Part shown: positions 40,322 through 52,685 of the stretch, one piece after another
How positions within the stretch are numbered: the stretch's first letter is position 1
How the letters are laid out: every line of letters starts with the position of its first letter
Source: Avena insularis
Lineage: Eukaryota; Streptophyta; Magnoliopsida; Poales; Poaceae
Length of the DNA stretch: 64,000 nt
Direction of reading: 5' to 3'
NCBI GenBank assembly: GCA_023614405.1
Contig: CM042688.1
Span: 73,518,253 to 73,582,252 of the forward strand
Translations under genes and position numbers: made by a program
The notes under the pieces: generated by a model
Databases searched by the model: none
What the model was told of the DNA's origin: nothing
Seen by the model: only the letters and a program-made list of their open reading frames with translations

Positions 40322-41639
40322 TGTCACATCCCAAGATTTTCCAAATCTTGTAATGTGAAAAATTAAATAAACAAAATAAATTTTTGCTGAAAATCAGGGT
40401 GAAAAGAAACTTTTGTTTCTAAAAGGAAACTTAAAATCCCATCCTGAACAAACTTTGGATAAAGTTTGAATTCAACAAATCCAAATCAAGATAAATGCAT
40501 TCCTCAATGAATGTATCTAGAAATTTGAACACTTGGAAAATAAATCCAAAACCCTAAACCCTAATGGAATAAAAACCATTTCCAAGTTATCTCCAAATCC
40601 ATGGATTTGATCCATACCAAAATTGATCAACAAACATTCACAAAGGATCAAGTAAGACCATAGAGATTGGTTTCACTTAATTTGGAACCTTAAATAAAAA
40701 TCTTACGGATTTAATAAACGAATTGAATTTCCAAAGCCATTAAAGCCCTCATCTAAAATCCATACCAAGTGGTGAGCAATTAATCCTAAAAAGGATTTAA
40801 AAGGATAAACAAAATAAAGTAAGATTTCAAAAATTGGAATCACCAAGTTTGGATCTATAAATAAAAAGATATGGATTTTATAAGACAAAGATAAAAATAT
40901 TAAATAAAGAATATTTAAAGACCAAATCAAATCTTGGACTAATCCATTAAGTAAATGGAGTGATTAATCCCAATCCAAATAAAATAAAAGGATAAAGAAT
41001 ATTCCAAACGAAATAAAATGGCAATAACCATTCTATCCCTATCTTAATAAGGACAAATCTCTAAATAAGAATACATGAGAAAATGATATTTGGAATTCAC
41101 CCAAGTGGAATAAAAGTTGTTGAATCAACTTAAATAAAATAAAACCTCCAAATAAAAATTTGGGAATTAAAACTCTGTTAAATTCCATTGGAATTAAAAC
41201 AAATACCCAATCTTAAATGATTAATAAATCATATTAGAATACTTTCCAAATAATTCAAGATGAATTATTTGAACCAACTAAACAAATAAAAACCTACTGA
41301 AAGGAATTGGGAAGTTTAAAGAATTTAAATGGAAATTTTATTAATTAAGTCAAACCCTATTTTATTAAAATACTAAAGATCCATTTTATTTAATTATTAA
41401 ATGGATCCTAAAATGAATAAAAATATTAAATTATTTTGGAATTTGGATTATGTTGATAAACAGAACCAAATTCAAAGTACAAAGTGAGTGTTTGTTTGAA
41501 TTGTTTGAATGGTTTGATTGTTTGAATAATTGTTTGAAATCCAAAACAGAAAAATAGAATTAGAAAAGGAAAAAGAAAGCAGACAGAAAAAAATAAGAAA
41601 AAGGACAGCCCAAGATTCTCCTCAAGGAAAACGTTTTGC

Positions 41640-42620
41640 ACCCAGATTCTGACCCGCTAAGTCCCTGACCAGTGGACCCTCCCCCTTGTTTCTTTTCCCA
41701 CTGACCAACCGACCCCACCTGAGCGAACTGTTTTTATTTTACCGCGGAAAGAACCCACTCAGTCACAGACAGCCTGGACCCACTTCTCCTTCCCCTCTTT
41801 CGCTGACGAGTCGACCCCACGCAGCCAGCTCATCGTCTTCAACCCCCGCGATGACCACGCCCTCTCCTCGCTGCCGTTGCTATCTTCAATCCCCGCGATC
41901 AATTCGCAGTAATTCCGTGCCTTAAACCTTGCAGCGATCACGCCCATTTAAGCGCCTGCGTCTTCTCTCCCTTTTCCCCCAGACGCCTCACCCTAGCGTG
42001 CCCACAGGCCGCCCAATTCTTCTCTGCACTACCGCTGTCTCCGGCGAGCCCCGCGAGCGATTCCGGCCAAGCCACACCACCTCCTGCCTCCCCGAACACA
42101 CGAGCACGCTCACCACATCCTGGCGCATCTCCCTGTGCCAGTCATTCATCCGCGGGTGCCGTCTGTCTCTACTCCGGCGGAACCTCTCTGGTAAATCAGA
42201 CTACCCCGACCCTTCTCGTTCACACTCCCAGACTCGCCACATCCTTCTGCATCTAACCGCATCGTTGTTTTGCCTTGGGGTGACCCACAGCTCTGTCCAC
42301 GACGACCACCCGACGCACCCGACGCCGTCCTCCACTCCGGTGAGCAATCCTGCCAAGACCAGAGCGCCCCTCGCCCGACCAACACCTCCTCGAGCATCGC
42401 CGTGACCCCCTGAGCCCGGTGAGCAACTCCTCTTTCTCCCTCCCCTCCTGTAGCATCGGCACCGTCGTCGACTGACAGCTCCGCCGCCGCTAGCCACCGT
42501 CAGCGTCGCCACTTCGTGGTTGATTAGATCAGGACCGTTCGATTTAGATCAGCCAGAGAAACGGTGACTTAAGCGAAGGAATGCAGCGTTGATCCGCACC
42601 TGCCCCTTTTAATCCAGTGG
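41640..42620 (+). promoter_or_regulatory. GC-rich promoter/leader block of solo LTR
   Basis: A sharp shift from AT-rich sequence to a GC- and CT-rich block inside the LTR. It carries a TATA-like CCATTTAAGC at 41944-41953 followed by CT-rich sequence, in the position of the TATA-like box of the other LTRs. Downstream, motifs resembling splice donors recur: CTCCGGCGAGCC (about 42036), CTCTGGTAAATC (about 42187), CTCCGGTGAGCA (about 42334) and CCCGGTGAGCA (about 42416). Open frames on both strands come from GC-rich composition and do not match between LTR copies. Promoter and leader assignment is inference from position and composition. Confidence 0.5.
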
Positions 42621-42889
42621 TTTGTGTCACTCGATCCAGACGAACCGGTATGGACCAATAGGAACACGACGCGTGGCCAGGTCTGTTTTAAAACAGAATT
42701 TGAAAAACAGATTTAAGTGCCATTTTCAAACCCTTATAACTCTGGATCCACACGTCCAAAAATTACAAATTTTATGTCGTTGGATTCAGGAGAACAAGAC
42801 CTAGCCAACCCTGCCTTTAGTTTAGCAGATAGTATTTGTTAGATTGGTTGATTATGCAGAAACTTTTGATTGCTTGCTAAGATTAGAAA

Positions 42890-43470
42890 AATTGTTTAAA
42901 AATGATTTTAGGGTTAAAGCCTTTGCAAAATGGTTTGTTGTGACCTTACTGACCCTAGGAACCAACCCTTGTTTTGGAAAATGAATTTGGAAAAGTTTAG
43001 AATGGATTACTTGGTTTAGTCCATTTCTAGCTAATTAAAAACTATTGTTTAGTTTATGAAAATTGGTTTTGAGTAAAAACTTTGGAGAAAATGTTTTGGA
43101 CCAAACCTACTGACCCAAACACCAAGTTTTGCAATAGCAACTCACTTGGTGAAACAAATAATGATTCTTTGATTTAAAAACCATTCCTAGTCAAATAGAA
43201 ATGTGGTTTATTTATTAAAAATGATTTTGGAAGAAAACCTTTGGAAAATGTTTTGTTTTAAACTCACTAATCCCAAAAACCAAGTTTTGTGATTTGAAAA
43301 CATACTTGGTGAACCCTATAGGTTAATGCCCTAGTAAAAAAATATTTCTACACCACATAAAATGATCCTTTGTTTTGGAATTGGTTTTTAAAGTGAAACC
43401 CTTTGCAAATGACTTTGCCATTTTGGTAAATGACCAATTTGGAACTTACAAAGTTTAGAAGCCTAGTGAA
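42890..43470 (+). repeat. Degenerate ~150-bp repeats in solo LTR
   Basis: Several diverged copies of a motif with GATTTTGG, AAAACCTTTGCAAAATG and an ACTGACC...ACCAAG tail. The best pair has ACCAAGTTTTG at 43121 and 43279 (period 158), each followed by ACTTGGTGAA. The minus-strand element has only one copy of that pair in each LTR, so this is an expansion specific to the solo-LTR subfamily or a loss in the other. Confidence 0.65.
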
Positions 43471-44399
43471 GACCATCCTTACAATAGAACCAACCTTTGC
43501 ATGCTTATGCATGACTTAGATCCCATTACTTTGTGTGTGAGAAATTGTTTGTTTGACTTTGGTTTGGAATGTGAATTGAATTGTGTTTGCTTGATTGACT
43601 TGTAGTGAAGTGTGAGACTAGCAAGATCAAGGAGTGAACCTATATCCTCTACCAAAAAGGCAAGTGATGCTTCATACTTTCTATCCCATTATTTTCACTA
43701 TGCATTAGTGTTTTTGCTAAGTAAAAACTTGCATGGATTTTAATTAGCTAAGTATAGACCTTGCTATAGGAAAATCTAGTAGATGAATCCTTAGTAGGGT
43801 TTTTCCTAAGTTAAGAATCCTATTACTATCAAGCTTAGCCTAGCTAATAGAAAACATGGGTGGAATATATTCACACTATGGAAAAATCTCTAAGTCTGAG
43901 GACTTATGTTTTGTTTAATAAAACAACTAAGTTAATGAATCACCTGGGTGGAATGGGACTTGCTTGGTGGTTTTTGGTTGAGTGGTTCACAAGGCCCATT
44001 TTTATGGTTTACCTTAGTGTATCTCACTTGTGGATGGCCACCCAGGAACAAAGATATTTGAGATGTCAAATGTTGAGAAGCTTCAAGTGCAACCACTTGG
44101 CAATATGGGCTCTGCCATGATCATATAGGTTGCAAGAACTTAGCCATATGGACAGTGGGTGGTAGTGTTTGATAGGTTGGAACGCGTCCATGATGGTCTA
44201 AGGAAAAGCTTCTGAAAGATCTTATCTTGGGAAACCAAGTCTTGTGGGGAAAGTGCACCACCTCTGCAGAGTGTAAAACCTAAGTACTTAGCCATGTCCC
44301 TGGTAAAGGACAATTTGAGCATCAAGACATGGAAGCAATCAAGAATCTCATCACTCCAATTTCTAAATTAAAACTTGTGGGTGAACAAGGGTTGTGTGA

Positions 44400-44560
44400 A
44401 TTATTCAATCTTTGATGGAGAGATGGCTTGGTACAAGGATCTTGAAATCTTAGATTGGGAAAAATGATTTTTGCCAAGCACTTCAGTCTTTGATTGGTAG
44501 ATGCCTTGGAAAGGATCTTCAGTCTTTGATTGGTAGATGCCTGGGGAAATATTTTTTGCC
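44400..44560 (+). repeat. Short tandem repeats in solo LTR (~36 bp)
   Basis: CTTCAGTCTTTGATTGGTAG starts at 44481 and again at 44517 (period 36). A more diverged copy containing ATCTTTGATGGAGAGATGG lies around 44403. Equivalent repeats occur in both LTRs of the minus-strand element. Confidence 0.75.
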
Positions 44561-44819
44561 AAACAAAAACTTAGTATTTTCAAAAGGTTAGGGAAAAATC
44601 TATTTTTAGCAATGCAAGCCTCAACTCCACTTAGCCAAATGCATATAGATGATAGACTCCACTATACTACCAAAGTAACACTTGCCAATACAATTCAAAT
44701 GTATTGACCCTTGTGGCTGTAACTTGTAATGTTGCAGGTTTGATTGATTTTAGTGAAGATTGATTGATTAGGATTACAAAGTCTACAACCAACATCTGCC
44801 TGTGGCACTTTGAAGAAGA

Positions 44820-44935
44820 AGGACCCCATGCTTATAGTTATTCCGCTGCAATGTAATGTAATAGCCAAATGAGCTATGTTTGATGTAATAAAATTATGTT
44901 ATTCCTGGTTATAAAGTTATATTATGACCCTTGTT
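44820..44935 (+). terminator. Putative LTR polyadenylation region
   Basis: An AATAAA hexamer at 44887-44892 follows a run of TGTAATGTAATAG upstream-element-like sequence (from about 44853) and sits about 145 bp from the LTR 3' end. The same arrangement is conserved in both LTRs of the minus-strand element, which supports a role as the R/U5-proximal polyadenylation signal. No transcript evidence is available here. Confidence 0.55.
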
Positions 44936-45035
44936 TCTTGATATTACATCTAAACTGTGGATGCTAGCTATTGATCCAGGGACTAGCATTGTAAACACAG
45001 GGGGCTCAATCTTATTAAAGGTTGGGGACCTTACA

Positions 45036-45040
45036 GAGTC
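45036..45040 (+). repeat. Right target-site duplication (GAGTC) of solo LTR
   Basis: GAGTC directly after the LTR terminal ACCTTACA. It is the partner of 40317-40321 and the satellite resumes at once. Confidence 0.95.
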
Positions 45041-45959
45041 ATTGCATGTGTGTTCTTTCCACAAACCACACATGGATCAACCAGTGTCATTGCATGTGTG
45101 TTCTTTCCACAAACCACATATGGATCAACCAGTGGTCATTGCATGTGTGTTCTTTCCACAAACCACACATGGATCAACCAGTCGTCATTACATGTGTGTT
45201 CTTTCCACAAACCACACATGGACCCACCTGAGTCATTGCATGTGTGTTCTTTCCACAAACCACTTATGGATCAACCAGTGTCATTGCATGTGTGTTCTTA
45301 TACTAAAACCAGCACTAGAGTCATTGCATGTGTATTCTTTTCACAAACCACATATGGACCCACTAGAGTCATTGCATGTGTGTTCGTATACTAAAACTAG
45401 CACCAGAGTCATTGAATGTGTGTTCAGTACTAAAACTAGCACTAGAGTAATTGCATGTGTGTTCTTTCCAGAAACCACACATGGATCCACTAGTGACATT
45501 GCATGTGTGTTCTTTCCACAAACCACACATGGATTAACCAGTGGTCATTGCATGTGTGTTCTTTCCACAAACCACACATGGATCCCCCTGAGTCATTGCA
45601 TGTGTGTTCTTTTCACAAACCACATATGGATCAACCAGTGTCATTGCATGTGTGTTCTTTCCACAAACCACATATGGATCCACTAGAGTCATTGCATGTG
45701 TGTTCTTTCCACAAACCACATATGGACCCACTAGAGTCATTGCATGTGTGTTCTTATAGTAAAACCAACACTAGAGTCATTGCATGTGTGTTCTTTTCAC
45801 AAACCACATATGGATCCACCACTGCCATCGCATGTGTGTTCTTTCCACAAACCACACATGGATCGACCAGTGGTCATTACATGTGTATTCTTTCCACAAA
45901 CCACACATGGATCCACTAGTGGTCATTGCATGTGTGTTCTTTCCACAAACCACACATGG

Positions 45960-48900
45960 ATCCCCCTGAGTCATTGCATGTGTGTTCTTTTCACAAACCA
46001 CATATGGATCAACCAGTGTCATTGCATGTGTGTTCTTTCCACAAACCACATATGGATCCACTAGAGTCATTGCATGTCTGTTCTTTTCACAAACCACATA
46101 TGGACCCACTAGAGTCATTGCATGTGTGTTCTTATACTAAACCAGCACTAGAGTCATTGCATGTGTGTTCTTATACTAAAACTAGCACTAGAGTAATTGC
46201 ATGTGTGTTCTTTCCACAAACCACACATGGATCCACTAGTGGCATTGCATGTGTGTTCTTTCCACTAACCACACATGGATTGACCAGTGGTCATTGCATG
46301 TGTGTTCTTTCCACAAACCACACATAGATCCCCCTGAGTCATTGCATGTGTGTTCTTTTAACAAACCACATATGGATCAACCAATGTCATTGCATGTGTG
46401 TTCTTTCCACAAACCACATATGGATCCACTAGAGTCATTGCATGTGTGTTCTTTTCACAAACCACATATGGACCCACTAGAGTCATTGCATGTGTGTTCT
46501 TATACTAAAACCAACACTAGAGTCATTGCATGTGTGTTCTTTTCACAAACCACAAATGGATCCACCAGTGTCATTGCATGTGTGTTCTTTCCACAAACCA
46601 CACATGGATCAACCAGTGGTCATTGCATGTGTGTTCTTTACACAAACCACACATGGACCCACCTGAGTCATTGCATGTGTGTTCTTTCCACAAACCACAT
46701 ATGGATCAACCAGTGTCATTGCATGTGTGTTCTTATACTAAAACTAGCACTAGAGTCATTGCAGGTGTGTTCTTTCCACAAACCACACATGGATCAAACA
46801 GTGTCATTGCATGTGTGTTCTTTCCACAAACCACATATGGATCAACCAGTGGTCATTGCATGTGTGTTCTTTTCCACAAACAACATATGGATCCACTAGA
46901 GTCATTGCATGTGTGTTCTTTTTACAAACCACATATGGACCCACTAGAGTCATTGCATGTGTGTTCTTATACTAAAACAAGCACTAGAGTCATTGCATGT
47001 GTGTTCTTTTCCCAAACCACATATGGATCCACCAATGTGATTGCATGTGTATTCTTTCCACAAACCACTCATGGATCGACCAGTGGTCATTGCATGTGTG
47101 TTCTTTCCACAAACCACACATGAATCTTCCCGAGTCATTGCATGTGTGTTCTTTCCACAAACCACATATGGATCAACCAGTGTCATTGCATGTGTGTTAT
47201 TATAACAAAACCAGCACTAGAGTCATTGCATGTGTGTTCTTATACTAAAACCAGCACTACAGTTATTGCATGTGTGTTCTTTCCACAAACCACACATGGA
47301 TCAACCAGTGTCATTGCATGTGTGTACTTTCCACAAACCACATATGGATCAACCAGTGGTCATTGCATGTGTGTTCTTTTCCACAAACCACATATGGATC
47401 CACTAGAGTCATTGCATCTGTATTCTTTTCACAAACCACATATGGACCCACTAGAGTCATTGCATGTGTGTTCTTATACTAAAACCAACACTAGAGTCAT
47501 TGCATGTGTGTTCTTATACTAAAACTAGCACTAGAGTAATTGCAGGTGTGTTCTTTCCACAAACCACACATGGATCCACTAGTGGCATTGCATGTGTGTT
47601 CTTTCCACAAACCACACATGGATTGACCAGTGGTCATTGCATGTGTGTTCTTTCCACAAACCACACATGGATCCCCCTGAGTCATTGCACGTGTGTTCTT
47701 TTCACAAACCACATATGGATCCACCAGTGTCATTGCATGTGTGTTCTTTCCACAAACCACATATGGATCCACTAGAGTCATTGCATGTGTGTTCTTTTCA
47801 CAAACCACATATGGACCCACTAGAGTCATTGCATGTGTGTTCTTATACTAAAACCAACACTAGAGTCAGTGCATGTGTGTTCTTTTCACAAACCAGATAT
47901 GGATCCACCAGTGTCATTGCATGTGTGTTCTTTCCACAAACCACACATGGATCAACCAGTGGTCATTGCATGTGTGTTCTTTCCACAAACCACAAATGGA
48001 TCCCCCTGAGTCATTGCATGTGTGTTCTTTTCACAAACCACATATGGATCAACCAGTGTCATTGCATGTGTGTTCTTTCCACAAACCACATATGGATCCA
48101 CTAGAGTCATTGCATGTCTGTTCTTTTCACAAACCACATATGGACCCACTAGAGTCATTGCATGTGTGTTCTTATACTAAACCAGCACTAGAGTCATTGC
48201 ATGTGTGTTCTTATACTAAAACTAGCACTAGAGTAATTGCATGTGTGTTCTTTCTACAAACCACACATGGATCCACTAGTGGCATTGCATGTGTGTTCTT
48301 TCCACTAACCACACATGGATTGACCAGTGGTCATTGCATGTGTGTTCTTTCCACAAACCACACATGGATCCCCCCGAGTCATTGCATGTGTGTTCTTTTC
48401 ACAAACCACATATGGATCAACCAATGTCATTGCATGTGTGTTCTTTCCACAAACCACATATGGATCCACTAGAGTCATTGCATGTGTGTTCTTTTCACAA
48501 ACCACATATGGACCCACTAGAGTCATTGCATGTGTGTTCTTATACTAAAACCAACACTAGAGTCATTGCATGTGTGTTCTTTTCACAAACCACAAATGGA
48601 TCCACCAGTGTCATTGCATGTGTGTTCTTTCCACAAACCACACATGGATCAACCAGTGGTCATTGCATGTGTGTTCTTTCCACAAACCACACATGGACCC
48701 ACCTGAGTCATTGCATGTGTGTTCTTTCCACAAACCACATATGGATCAACCAGTGTCATTGCATGTGTGTTCTTATACTAAAACTAGCACTAGAGTCATT
48801 GCAGGTGTGTTCTTTCCACAAACCACAAATGGATCAAACAGTGTCATTGCATGTGTGTTCTTTCCATAAACCACATATGGATCAACCAGTGGTCATTGCA

Positions 48901-50040
48901 TGTGTGTTCTTTTCCACAAACAACATATGGATCCACTAGAGTCATTGCATGTGTGTTCTTTTTACAAACCACATATGGACCCACTAGAGTCATTGCATGC
49001 GTGTTCTTGTACGAAAACAAGCACTAGAGTCATTGCATGTGTGTTCTTTTCCCAAACCACATATGGATCCACCAATGTCATTGCATGTGTATTCTTTCCA
49101 CAAACCACTCATGGATCGACCAGTGGTCATTGCATGTGTGTTCTTTCCACAAACCACACATGGATCTTCCCGTGTCATTGCATGTGTGTTCTTTCCACAA
49201 ACCACATATGGATCAACCAGTGTCATTGCATGTGTGTTCTTATAACAAAACCAGCACTAGAGTCATTGCATGTGTGTTCTTATACTAAAACCAGCACTAG
49301 AGTTATTGCATGTGTGTTCTTTCCACAAACCACACATGGATCAACCAGTGTCATTGCATGTGTGTACTTTCCACAAACCACATATGGATCAACCAGTGGT
49401 CATTGCATGTGTGTTCTTTTCCACAAACCACATATGGATCCACTAGAGTCATTGCATCTGTATTCTTTTCACAAACCACATATGGACCCACTAGAGTCAT
49501 TGCATGTGTGTTCTTATACTAAAACCAACACTAGAGTCATTGCATGTGTGTTCTTATACTAAAACTAGCACTAGAGTAATTTCATGTGTGTTCTTTCCAC
49601 AAACCACACATGGATCCACTAGTGGCATTGCATGTGTGTTCTTTCCACAAACCACACATGGATTGACCAGTGGTCATTGCATGTGTGTTCTTTCCACAAA
49701 CCACACATGGATCCCCCTGAGTCATTGCACGTGTGTTCTTTTCACAAACCACATATGGATCCACCAGTGTCATTGCATGTGTGTTCTTTCCACAAACCAC
49801 ATATGGATCCACTAGAGTCATTGCATGTGTGTTCTTTTCACAAACCACATATGGACCCACTAGAGTCATTGCATGTGTGTTCTTATACTAAAACCAACAC
49901 TAGAGTCAGTGCATGTGTGTTCTTTTCACAAACCAGATATGGATCCACCAGTGTCATTGCATGTGTGTTCTTTCCACAAACCACACATGGATCAACCAGT
50001 GGTCATTGCATGTGTGTTCTTTCCACAAACCACACATGGA
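45960..50040. repeat. Tandem pair of about 2.04-kb segments
   Basis: Copy 1 about 45960-48000 and copy 2 about 48000-50040, with a constant offset of 2040 (46249 against 48289, 46997 against 49037, 47873 against 49913). The pair shares CATTGCAGGTG, ATCAAACAGTG, CAAACCACTCATGG and CAAACCAGATATGG. Copies differ by sparse substitutions. Confidence 0.85.
48289..48672. repeat. Partner of 3.38-kb duplication flanking the 11.1-kb insertion
   Basis: This stretch matches 51671-52054 at offset 3382. The sequence following it (48673 onward) matches the right flank of the retroelement from about 63190 at offset 14517. The difference, 11135, equals the element (11130 bp) plus one 5-bp target-site duplication. 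Confidence 0.9.
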
Positions 50041-52049
50041 CCCACCTGAGTCATTGCATGTGTGTTCTTTCCACAAACCACATATGGATCAACCAGTGTC
50101 ATTGCATGTGTGTTCTTATACTAAAACCAGCACTAGAGTCATTGCATGTGTGTTCTTTCCACAAACCACACATGGATCAACCAGTGTCATTGCATGTGTG
50201 TTCTTTCCACAAACCACATATGGATCAACCAGTGGTCATTGCACGTGTGTTCTTTCCCACAAACCACATATGGATCCACTAGAGTCATTGCATGTGTGTT
50301 CTTTTCACAAACCACATATGGACCCACTAGAGTCATTGCATGTGTGTTCTTATACTAAAAACAGCACTAGAGTCATTGCATGTGTGTTCTTTTCATAAAC
50401 TACATATGGATCCACTAGTGTCATTGCATGTGTGTTCTTTCCACAAACCACACATGGATCGACCAGTGGTCATTGGATGTGTGTTATTTCCACAAACCAC
50501 ACATGGATCCCCCTGAGTCAATGCATGTGTGTTCTTATACTAAAACCAGCACTAGAGTCATTGCATGTGTGTTCTTTCCACAAACCACACATGGATCAAC
50601 CAGTGTCATTGCATGTCTGTTCTTTCCACGAACCACATATGGATCAACCAGTGGTCATTGCATGTGTGTTCTTTACCACAAACCACATATGGATCCACTA
50701 GAGTCATTGCATGTGTATTCTTTTCACAAACCACATATGGACCCACTAGAGTCATTGCATGTGTGTTCTTATACTAAAACCAGCACCAGAGTCATTGAAT
50801 GTGTGTTCAATAATAAAACTAGCACTGGAGTAATTGCATGTGTGTTCTTTCTAGAAACCAAACATGGATCCACTAGTGGCATTGCATGTGTGTTCTTTCA
50901 ACAAACAACACATGGATTGACCAGTGGTCATTGCATGTGTGTTCTTTCCACAAACCACACATGGATCCCCCTGAGTCATTGCATGTGTGTTCTTTTCACA
51001 AACCACATACGGATCAACCAGTGTCATTGCATGTGTGTTCTTTCCACAAACCACATATGGATCCACTAGAGTCATTGCATGTGTGTTCTTTTCACAAACC
51101 ACATATGGACCCACTAGAGTCATTGCATGTGTGTTCTTATACTAAAACCAACACTAGAGTCATTGCATGTGTGTTCTTTTCACAAACCACATATGGATCC
51201 ACCACTGCCATCGCATGTGTGTTCTTTCCACAAACCACACATGGATCGACCAGTGGTCATTACATGTGTGTTCTTTCCACAAACGAAACATGGATCCACC
51301 AGTGTTCATCGCATGTGTGTTCTTTCCACAAACCACACATGGATCCCCCTGAGTCATTGCATGTGTGTTCTTTTCACAAACCACATATGGATCAACCAGT
51401 GTCATTGCATGTGTGTTCTTTCCACAAACCACATATGGATCCACTAAAGTCATTGCATGTCTGTTCTTTTCAGAAACCACATATGGACCCACTAGAGTCA
51501 TTGCATGTGTGTTCTTATACTAAACCAGCACTAGAGTCATTGCATGTGTGTTCTTATACTAAACCAGCACTAGAGTCATTGCATGTGTGTTCTTATACTA
51601 AAACTAGCACTAGAGTAATTGCATGTGTGTTCTTTCCACAAACCACACATGGATCCACTAGTGGCATTGCATGTGTGTTCTTTCCACTAACCACACATGG
51701 ATTGACCAGTGGTCATTGCATGTGTGTTCTTTCCACAAACCACACATGGATCCCCCCGAGTCATTGCATGTGTGTTCTTTTCACAAACCACATATGGATC
51801 AACCAATGTCATTGCATGTGTGTTCTTTCCACAAACCACATATGGATCCACTAGAGTCATTGCATCTGTGTTCTTTTCACAAACCACATATGGACCCACT
51901 AGAGTCATTGCATGTGTGTTCTTATACTAAAACCAACACTAGAGTCATTGCATGTGTGTTCTTTTCACAAACCACAAATGGATCCACCAGTGTCATTGCA
52001 TGTGTGTTCTTTCCACAAACCACACATGGATCAACCAGTGGTCATTGCA

Positions 52050-52054
52050 TGTGT
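52050..52054 (+). repeat. Left target-site duplication (TGTGT) of minus-strand element
   Basis: TGTGT immediately precedes the LTR end TGTAGCGTCC and is repeated at 63185-63189. Removing the element and one copy restores TGCATGTGTGTTCTTTCC, the normal satellite head. Confidence 0.9.
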
Positions 52055-52199
52055 TGTAGCGTCCCCAACCTTTAATAAGATTGAGTCCCCTGTGTTTACA
52101 ATGCTAGTCCCTGGATCAATAGCTAGCATCCACAGTTCAGATGTAATATCGAGAAACAAAGGTCATAAAACAACTTTATGACCAGGAATAACATATTTT

Positions 52200-52205
52200 T
52201 TTATT
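52200..52205 (-). terminator. AATAAA polyadenylation signal in 3' LTR
   Basis: On the - strand, GATGTAATAAAAAAATATG contains AATAAA about 145 bp before the LTR end, at the same place as in the solo LTR and the other LTR (58585-58590). Confidence 0.5.
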
Positions 52206-52539
52206 ACATCAAACATAGCTCATTAGGCTATTACATTACATTGCAGCGGAATAACTATAGTCATGGGTCCTTCATCTTCAAAAGTGCCACAGGCAGACAT
52301 GTTGGTTGTAGACTTTGTAATCCTAATCAATCAATCTTCACTAAAACAATCAAACCTGCAACATAATAAGTTACAGCCACAAGGGTCAATACATTTGAAT
52401 TGTATTGGCAAGTGATACTTTGGTAGTATAGTGGAGTCTATCATCTATATGCATTTGGCTAAGTGGAGTTGAGGCTTTGCATTGCTCAAAATAGATTTTT
52501 CCCTATCATTTGAAAATAAGTTTTGTTTGGCAAAAACAA

Positions 52540-52685
52540 ATTCCAAGGCATCTATCAATCAAAGACTGAAGATCCACTCACGGCATCTACCAATCAGACT
52601 GAAGATTTACTTGGCAAAAACAAATTCTCAACCAATGATTGAAGATCCTCTCAAGGCATCTACCAATCAAAGATTTAAGATTTCA
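52540..52685 (-). repeat. Short ~35-bp repeats in 3' LTR
   Basis: GGCATCTATCAATCAAAGAC at 52547 recurs as GGCATCTACCAATCAGAC at 52582 (period 35) and GGCATCTACCAATCAAAGA at 52655, each next to GAAGAT-type sequence. The right LTR (about 58930-59065) and the solo LTR (44400-44560) hold related repeats. Confidence 0.7.

Larger units (their letters stand above)
40322..45035 (+). mobile_element. Solo LTR of a long-LTR retrotransposon (4714 bp)
   Basis: The insert begins TGTCACATCCCAAG and ends GGGGACCTTACA, the TG...CA form of an LTR, with a 5-bp target-site duplication. It has no primer site, gag or pol. Both ends and most of the interior align with the LTRs of the minus-strand element at 52055-63184 (4645 and about 4743 bp), so it is a complete single LTR left after recombination between the two LTRs of a former element. 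Layout on the + strand: AT-rich 5' part 40322-41600, GC-rich block about 41640-42620, AT-rich 3' part with internal repeats, and a poly(A)-signal region near the 3' end. It differs from the other LTRs in several duplications and in much of the GC-rich block, so it represents another subfamily or an older insertion. Confidence 0.93.
45036..52054. repeat. 48/40-bp satellite array, block II
   Basis: Same monomers and order as the first block, resuming at the right edge of the solo LTR and ending at TGCATGTGT, where the minus-strand retroelement is inserted. It contains the 2.04-kb tandem pair and the partner of a 3.38-kb duplication. It also holds two of the rare B-like units with GTCATTGAATGTGTGTTCA (about 45411 and 50790). 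No other gene-like content is visible. Confidence 0.97.

Noticed and set aside
105..40358. Hundreds of open frames of 60-355 codons within the satellite on both strands
   Set aside because: All are translations of the 48-bp unit in different frames (16-residue periods). They start and stop according to 40- and 49-bp units, overlap one another in several frames and show no non-repeat domain. I list none as genes.
40700..41640. AT-rich open frames at 40703-40930 and 41426-41641 on the - strand
   Set aside because: Low-complexity composition within the LTR, not kept in the other LTR copies.
40322..45035. Complete retroelement rather than a solo LTR
   Set aside because: There is no primer site, polypurine tract, gag or internal pair of matching ends. 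Its length and collinearity equal a single LTR of the neighbouring element.
45022..52181. Long repeat-peptide open frames in block II, some starting in the solo LTR or ending in the retroelement
   Set aside because: Same cause. Frames entering from LTR sequence (such as 44931-45686) merely run into the satellite.
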